DNA from: Gordius sp. MW1
Taxonomy: Eukaryota; Nematomorpha; Gordioida; Gordea; Gordiidae
Assembly (NCBI GenBank): GCA_964036665.1
Contig: OZ038526.1
Span: 28,334,001-28,398,000 of the forward strand
DNA: 64,000 nt
Direction: 5' to 3'
Shown here: one piece after another, positions 58,256 through 64,000 of the stretch
How positions within the stretch are numbered: the first letter of the stretch is position 1
Layout of the letters: every line of letters starts with the position of its first letter
Made by a program: the position numbers and the translations under genes
Notes under the pieces: generated by a model
The model's input: only the letters and a program-made list of their open reading frames with translations
What the model was told of the DNA's origin: nothing
Database searches by the model: none

Positions 58256-58662
58256 TAGCTTGTATATATAATACATATGCGCATGTTTTGACTAGAGTCT
58301 ATATAGCCATAATTCAAATTAGAGACCTGCACGGCCCGGCCCGCGGGCGGCCCGAAAAGCCCGGCCCGCGGGCCGGGTATGGGCGGGCTTTGGACTTTAA
58401 TAAAACAACGGGCCGGGCTTGGGCGGGCCGACAAATCAAGCGGGCCGGGCCTAGATTTAGCTAGGCCCGTTAAAAGCTCGTTGCAAAATAGTTAATTTTT
58501 TATTTGTGTAGTAATAAATACTTTAAAATAATTACAACTCAAACAAAGACAAACGTCTTATATTTAAACTGTTTTTTTAATAATTTAAATTTTTTTTTGT
58601 GTCCTAATACGCAACACAAGCACACTTACTTTTCCTTTTTCACTTCACCCTAAATTTAAAAA

Positions 58663-59166
58663 CATGGTAATGGCTACTCCTCAAGAGAGAAATGAAACCT
58701 ATGAAGAAATTAAAAATCTTATAGAACGGGAAGATTTTATACAATCAGTTAATCCTACCAGGGATTGTCAACCTGAAAGTGTATCTGAAGGTAAGATTTC
58801 TCAGTTTTATGACAACATATATTCTTCTAGCCAATAAAGGATATGTATTTTCGGAATGGGAAGACCATGATATTCAGCCTTCAGCAACCAATGAACTCCA
58901 CCAATATCTTGGGGAATGTGTGAATCCTTCGATCTTATAAAATGGTGGAAAGGCAAAGAAGCTAAGTAAATAAAGTAAAATTAATATAACCTTTAATTAG
59001 GTACCCAAAATTATCTCATTTGGCATTTATGGTTTTAAGTATCCCGGCTACAAGTGCCATTAGTGAACGAAATTTCTCAACGGCTGGTCGCTTATTAGAA
59101 GAGAGAAGAACCCGATTAAGACCGGAAATAATTGACGATTTATTGTTTTTACATGATTATTATTGA
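58663..59166 (+). pseudogene. hAT transposase C-terminal part, frameshifted
   Basis: Three pieces separated by short GT-AG introns (58792-58834 and about 58967-59000). The second piece (FSEWEDHD ... LGECVN) loses frame near 58925 and would resume as FDLIKWWKGKEA. The last exon encodes YPKLSHLAFMVLSIPATSA, then SERNFSTAGRLLEERRTRLR, the hAT dimerisation domain, ending at TGA 59166. The BED finger and nuclease core are missing. Confidence 0.78.
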
Positions 59167-59264
59167 TGTTTAACATATATTACTGAATATTGAATTAACT
59201 TTTTAATAAAAAAATAACAATCGTTTAAAAATTTGCAAAAAAAAATTTTCTACTAGCCCGGGTC

Positions 59265-60583
59265 GGTGTAGGGTTATCGATTCACATGTTATCAGATTCA
59301 TATGCGTAATAGAACGCACTAATTGGCTACAAGCGTAAAAGTAAACAAGATCACGTGATTTTCGCCACGTCGCCATTGGTTATGAGCTTTACAGAACAAT
59401 TGAACGCGTAGAAAACACTCGTTAGGAGAATAATAAACAAGTGTTACCAGATTCAAATAAACCTACAAACAACTCTAACCATTTTCAAGTGTTTTCCGAA
59501 TTGGAAATTGGTAGGATAATAAGTTAAGTAAGTAATATATAACATGCTTTATATAACGTTTTAGATATCAAAGAGTGAAATACTTGTGTTTACAAAATAT
59601 ATAACATTTTTCTGGAAATATTTAAAGTTATAATAAGACATGAAGAGGAGAAATAAATAGTAATGAAGAGTTATCACGATGGCCCAACAAACTCTATCAG
59701 GGAAATCTGGAAAGTCACATGGGGATTAATAAAACTAGGAACAAAATATCTGAAAAGTGGATCATATTTCTAATCATTGTAAATATGTTCATTTAGGTAT
59801 TAGTGGCCCAATATGTGTTCAGATATAAATGATTATTAGCATCTCATAACCATTTTGATGTAATGATATTTATTTAAATAAAAGTGATATATTCATTGTA
59901 TTATATTACTGTGTTTGTTATATAAACTTAAGCAATAATTAAGTCATAACTTTAAAATAAACAAGCGACAAAATATCTAAAAAGTACATCACGTTTCTAA
60001 TCAAAGTAAATATGTTCATTTAGGTATTAGTGTCCCAATATGTGTTCAGATATAAATATAACCATTTTGATGTAATGATATTTATTTAAATAAAATTTTT
60101 ATATTCAAAGTATTATATTACTGTGTTTGTTATATAAACATAAGCAATAATTAGTCATAACTTTAAAATAAACAAGGAATAAAATATCTGAAAAGTACAT
60201 CACATTTCTAATCAAAGTAAATATGTTCATTTAGGTATTGGATGATTATATAGCACCTCATAACCATTTTGATGTAATAAATGATAATTATTTAAATTAA
60301 AAAAAATATATTACTGTGCTAAACTTATGCAATAGTTATCAATGGAAATTACATATTATAAAACTAGGTCTCAAAATATAATTTCAATAATCTTTATCAA
60401 ATCAAAAGACTTATTATAAATGAGCAAATAAAAAATAGCTATCAATATATATATTTATATATGTCATTAATTTTGATTTCTTTTGTTTACAAATTTAAAA
60501 ATGGCTGTCCATCACGACACACGTCAATCAAAGTCAGATTGACAAGTGAATCTGATAATACGTGAATATAATAAGCTGACACC
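59265..60583. mobile_element. MITE-like element with ~36-bp inverted ends and internal repeats
   Basis: The left end GGTGTAGGGTTATCGATTCA and the right end, whose complement is GGTGTCAGCTTATTATATTC, continue into a shared TTATCAGATTCA. Inside, a ~220-bp unit is repeated about three times (ATCTAAAAAG-type and GTAAATATGTTCATTTAGGT phrases at 59781, 60006 and 60217). Target duplication not clear. No protein. Confidence 0.6.
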
Positions 60584-60709
60584 GGGCCTGAGTTTTGCAA
60601 AAAATGTTTAGGGCCGGGCCCGGGCCAAATTTTTCTTTTTTCAGCGGGCCAGGGCAGGGCCCGGGCCTAGAAATTTTTGAAGCGGGAAAAGGCCCGTTGC
60701 AGGTCTGTA

Positions 60710-61190
60710 ATTCAAATTATGGGTCGCCTACACCAAATTGTTTTAATTTATAATACAGTATCAAAAAAACTCTAAATTGAAAGTTGTACGTTTTGGTAGG
60801 ATGACTATTGGCTTTTCCAAGGTTATACCCTCTATTTGCGTTCCTTTCGTCATTTTGATTAATTTAGAATTGATAAATAAGAATGTATGAAACAATTTCT
60901 CAAAATCAAGTATAAAATGCAAAATGGTTAGTTTTTTATTCGTAAACCTGCTATAAAACATTTATTAATACTTTATTTATTGAGGAAATTTATAAATGAA
61001 AATAGTATAGTTAAAAAACAACTATAACCCCGCGTTCGTGATGACACGCGAATTGTGAATTAGTTCGCGCGAAAATAACAAATGTATTAATTAAATAAAA
61101 GGCGTTCATAGTGAAATCGCAGACGATTATTTTCGCACGCGGCAAAAAGCGAACAAAATAAGATACAACTCATTTTGTATTTTTCGCGCT
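60710..61190. other. Upstream region of the MADF gene
   Basis: AT-rich, then a CpG-containing patch with GTTCGCGCGAAAATAAC (61063) and TTTTCGCGC (61180) just before the start codon. These could be promoter elements. Confidence 0.35.
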
Positions 61191-61760
61191 ATGGTGAAAA
61201 AATTGCAATTGCATAATTATGATCTGATCAATGATATTCGGGATATACCAATGATATATGACAAATTCCATAATGAATATAAGGATATCAACAAAAAGAA
61301 TGAAGAATTTGAGAAATTAGCCCAAAAATATTTGGTCTCAAGTAATAATAACACTTTAAAATGTTTATTATAATACTTTAGGTGAAGATATAAAAGCAAG
61401 ATGGAAGAATCTGAGAGACACATATATGAAAGAGTTGAATAAGGCCAAAAATCTTAAAAGTGGAAGTGGTTTGACCACATCTTATTGGCCTTATTTTACT
61501 GTGATGGACTTTTTAAGACCTACCTTAGAACCTAGGAGTCAATGGTCTAGTCTAGATGACTCAATAATGTTTGGAGAAGATATATCATTTAACCTAGATA
61601 GCATGTGTTCTGAGGCTTCAACTTCTTACAAGGAAAATAACAAGGAAAATGGTAAATTTATAAAGCTTATTTTAATTAATATTCATATAGAACCTCCAAC
61701 TCCAATTATTGAAAAGAAGAGAAAGAAAAGTGCAGAAAACAACTTTTTGGAGAAGCTTTT
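61191..61760 (+). pseudogene. MADF-domain protein gene, interrupted by LTR element
   Basis: Exons by eye: 61191-61341, 61382-61651, 61691-61760+, with GT-AG introns of 40 and 39 nt and matching phases. Residues ~5-95 form a MADF domain: LINDIRDIPMIYD, NEEFEKLAQKYLV, then KARWKNLRDTYMKELNKAK and TSYWPYFTVMDFL. An acidic region and a basic KKRKKSAENN segment follow. MADF proteins (Adf-1/Myb-SANT-like) bind DNA and often end in a BESS motif. The third exon runs straight into the 5' LTR at 61761, so the native C-terminus, if any, lies beyond the window. It could be a domesticated or transposon-linked MADF gene; I cannot tell. Confidence 0.72.
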
Positions 61761-62283
61761 TGTTGTAGTCGCTGACTACATTATGAGTAGAAAGCACAGC
61801 TGCGCTTGCAAGAGAGTACGGGAAATGTATGCTCTTTGTGGAGAATGTTGTATCATGGCACACTCACACAAAACCCCCCCCCCCCCCCTCATCTTAGTTT
61901 GCATATTTATTAAAGTCTGTATACGCGTAGTCCCTCTCCCCCTCCCCATTGCTTTACGCATTTTAACTCCGATCTATATATAGACGCGTAGATATACATC
62001 ACGTGTAGATGTAGATATCCATACGCGCGTTTTCATTGGTCAATTATAATCTTTTGTTCAGAACATAACATATGATGTGGTTTTTTTCTCGTTTCTAAAA
62101 TTATCCATAATTATTATATATTCGCGCGATTCTAGGAGAATGGGAGAATAAATTCTTTTTATCACATAATAATAAATAAAAGTTAAGGTAAGAAAATATA
62201 TACAAGAGTTAATAAACATAAATCATAATAAACTTTTATCATAATTAATCCAAATTGATATAATCATGTTTTTGGTTATTACA
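61761..62283 (+). repeat. 5' LTR of element A
   Basis: Starts TGTTGTAGTCGCTGACTAC and ends TTTTTGGTTATTACA, the canonical TG...CA. Contains a C run at 61874-61888 and a TATA-like ATCTATATATAGACGCG at 61972. 523 bp. Confidence 0.8.
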
Positions 62284-62284
62284 G

Positions 62285-62299
62285 TGGTGTCAGAAAAAA
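62285..62299 (+). other. Primer-binding site, tRNA-Leu type
   Basis: TGGTGTCAGAAAAAA begins one base after the LTR end. TGGTGTCAGAA is complementary to a tRNA 3' end TTCTGACACCA, typical of some tRNA-Leu. The same site is present in element B (30437-30422, minus). Confidence 0.65.
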
Positions 62300-62341
62300 T
62301 GGATACATTTGAATTTAATAAGCTTTAAATATGAAAAGATA

Positions 62342-62488
62342 ATGTTTATTGTGTTTATTTATTTTATTTTTGGTTGGTGTAATGTTAATCCAGAAATATT
62401 AGGATTAAAATATAATGAATGCAACGATTTAGATTGCTATTTTAACATTCATTTTTGGGTATTAAGAAGGGTGTGGCAATATTTTTAA
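62342..62488 (+). CDS. Small frame after primer site in element A
   Basis: 48 codons from ATG 62342 to TAA. It opens with a hydrophobic stretch of about 13 residues, then a cysteine-containing polar part. In element B the matching place encodes a similar short frame whose hydrophobic start and PEIL/SDIL-like centre can be aligned, but it stops earlier. The function is unknown. It may be a leader peptide or chance conservation. Confidence 0.3.
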   Translation: MFIVFIYFIFGWCNVNPEILGLKYNECNDLDCYFNIHFWVLRRVWQYF

Positions 62489-63208
62489 TTTTTAAATACG
62501 ATGAGTATGGCAGTATTTTGAAACTTTATAAATTAGTGCTTAAGTCCCAATAGAATCGCGCGAAGGTAATCATTTTTTATAATGCATGTTTTATTCCTTC
62601 AAATTTTTTCGCTTTTGCTTTTTTCGCATGGAATTTATTTAATATTTTTTAAATATGATTGACGCGCATGTGACCGTCAATCGCTATCCGTCATTGTCCT
62701 TGATTGATCAGCTGGTATCTGACAGTACGAAATAGAGCGCCGAGAGTATGTAATTCCGGTGCTGTAGAACGCTATTGCAGTTCTGGAAAATTCTGTCGGT
62801 ACCTGCTGGTGGACAAGATGACGCGGTGGTATTTAACGTTTATTATTTAACGTGTAGAACGAGGTTTCGGATATGCATGAGCGCACGTATACCCAGAAGC
62901 GAATTAATTAGTTTTTCGACGTTAATCGTCGGTACACTTTTGGGTGTGGCGCCTACGGGTGCGACGTCTACGGACGTGTTTAAATAATTCGGAGGCTTAT
63001 TGCCTGTTATGACCTGTTTTTTTGGCTTTATGCCCTATCACCTTTATATTAGGTTTGATGAGGTCGAGTTTTCTGGGTGGGCAAATTGCCCGTGCGCATG
63101 ATTGATTAATTTGTTGGAGTTAATTACCTCGCATGTGCGAAGGGAAGTTAATACCATCGTTGTCAGGTCCAAGGTTACCGTTATGGAGTTCATAGCTCCC
63201 AGGTGATT

Positions 63209-63464
63209 ATGGTAGGCGGAGTTGCATTTATGCGAGGTACGCCTGATGACAGTTTTTTTACACTTAGTGATGTCGCTGGTGCCTATGTCGGCGCCGATAG
63301 CTGATATGTGGTATAGCGACGTCACCTATAATTTACCGGAGATATCGTACGCTTTGGTCGAGAGGCTAGCGGCTCTTATAGAGGAGCGGCCTGGACGACT
63401 TAGAGTGACGAAGATGTTTCTGTCTTGCTCGTATGGGGGAAAATCAAAGAAACAATTGGGGTGA
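63209..63464 (+). pseudogene. Element A counterpart of the signal-peptide-like frame
   Basis: A splice-acceptor-like CATAGCTCCCAG precedes ATG 63209, as in element B. A 4-base difference near 63265 changes the frame. The conserved ADMWYSDV block is then read in the frame that runs to 63464. Possibly the start of an envelope-type gene, now broken. Confidence 0.3.
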
Positions 63465-63706
63465 AGTATCCTATCCCGAACCCAACGACGCTCAGATGCT
63501 CTGGCCAAAACGCTCTCCCCCTAGCAAGCTTGAAGGGTATGGTGCGTTTGCGTTTCAATTTTTACGGTCAACGACGAAATTAAATCGAGAAGACCAATCA
63601 AGACCGAACAGGAAAACGATCCTGGTAATGTTCAATACAAATCGAGGTCAACAACTCAAATTCGACGACAGGGCTTAGAAGTTAACGATCAGGTCGGTGG
63701 AGGTTA

Positions 63707-63721
63707 TCGTGAAGGGTATGG
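63707..63721 (+). other. Polypurine tract before the 3' LTR
   Basis: CGTGAAGGGTATGG directly precedes the LTR start TGTTG, the usual place of the plus-strand primer. A near copy (CTTGAAGGGTATGGTG) lies at 63530. Confidence 0.45.
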
Positions 63722-64000
63722 TGTTGTAGTCGCTGACTACATTATGAGTAGAAAGCACAGCTGCGCTTGCAAGAGAGTACGGGAAATGTATGCTCTTTGT
63801 GGAGAATGTTGTATCATGGCACACTCACACAAAACCCCCCCCCCCCCCTCATCTTAGTTTGCATATTTATTAAAGTCTGTATACGCGTAGTCCCTCTCCC
63901 CCTCCCCATTGCTTTACGCATTTTAACTCCGATCTATATATAGACGCGTAGATATACATCACGTGTAGATGTAGATATCCATACGCGCGTTTTCATTGGT
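63722..64000 (+). repeat. 3' LTR of element A (truncated by window end)
   Basis: Matches 61761-62040 base for base apart from 14 instead of 15 C in the homopolymer. Confidence 0.85.

Larger units (their letters stand above)
58320..60709 (+). mobile_element. hAT element (GGCCCGGCCC arms) with nested MITE
   Basis: The ends TAGAGACCTGCACGG and CGTTGCAGGTCTGTA are inverted repeats. ATTCAAAT flanks both sides (58312-58319 and 60710-60717). GGGCCGGGC repeats are subterminal at both ends. It carries the C-terminal part of a transposase at 58663-59166 and a separate element at 59265-60583. Confidence 0.87.
61761..64000 (+). mobile_element. LTR retroelement A, non-autonomous or deleted (runs off window)
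   Basis: A 5' LTR (61761-62283) is followed by a tRNA-Leu-type primer site, a ~1.4-kb interior and the first 279 bp of a 3' LTR (63722-64000). The LTR copies agree over this length except for one base in a C run, so the insertion is recent. The interior lacks recognisable gag, protease, reverse transcriptase and integrase. It is related to element B at 29340-30640. Confidence 0.8.

Noticed and set aside
58231-58464. 77-codon frame with GRAWAG and RGRPEKPGP
   Set aside because: Spans the GGCCCGGCCC arm of the hAT element; no domain.

Overview
This window is nuclear DNA from an invertebrate animal. It is AT-rich (my impression; not computed), and most of it is transposon-derived. The two clear host genes are metazoan: a mitochondrial carrier homolog (MTCH1/2 family, 31.3-33.6 kb, plus strand, 12 exons) and a beta-1,4-galactosyltransferase 7 (38.0-40.1 kb, minus strand, 6 exons), the proteoglycan-linker enzyme. 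Both assemble into continuous reading frames with GT-AG introns, many only 34-46 nt long. A third host-like gene with a MADF domain (61.2-61.8 kb) is interrupted by an LTR element. I cannot name the species.

Layout. 0-2.1 kb: a large non-autonomous hAT-like repeat (second, complete copy at 50.7-52.6 kb) carrying two nested MITEs. 3.0-4.6 kb: first block of a complex satellite built from a tRNA-like segment and a CCAATG hairpin; more blocks at 10.9-12.9, 17.4-21.1 and 52.7-58.3 kb, the last partly palindromic. 4.8-10.4 kb: MITEs, a pogo/Tigger relic and a hAT relic. 14.5-16.8 kb: a Ty3/gypsy pol relic whose domains are in permuted order. 21.2-23.1 kb: hAT and other small elements. 24.4-27.3 kb: a nearly complete hAT element with a five-exon transposase gene. 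29.3-30.7 kb and 61.8-64.0 kb: two related LTR retroelements that share a long leader but lack recognisable gag-pol. 35.4-37.1 kb: head-to-head gypsy fragments with a tRNA-Trp-type primer site. 40.8-46.1 kb: a possible P-type transposase relic and an inverted pair of a retroelement nuclease domain. 46.9-48.3 kb: a Mutator-like element inserted in a hAT fragment. 49.5-50.0 kb: a 131-bp tandem repeat. 58.3-60.7 kb: another hAT element with a nested MITE.

The host genes do not form a pathway together; their neighbourhood is random. The dominant process is repeated DNA transposition. I found at least fifteen elements bounded by 8- or 9-bp target duplications, often one inside another, so relative insertion order can be read directly. 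All coordinates, exon joins and target duplications were read by eye and no database search was run.
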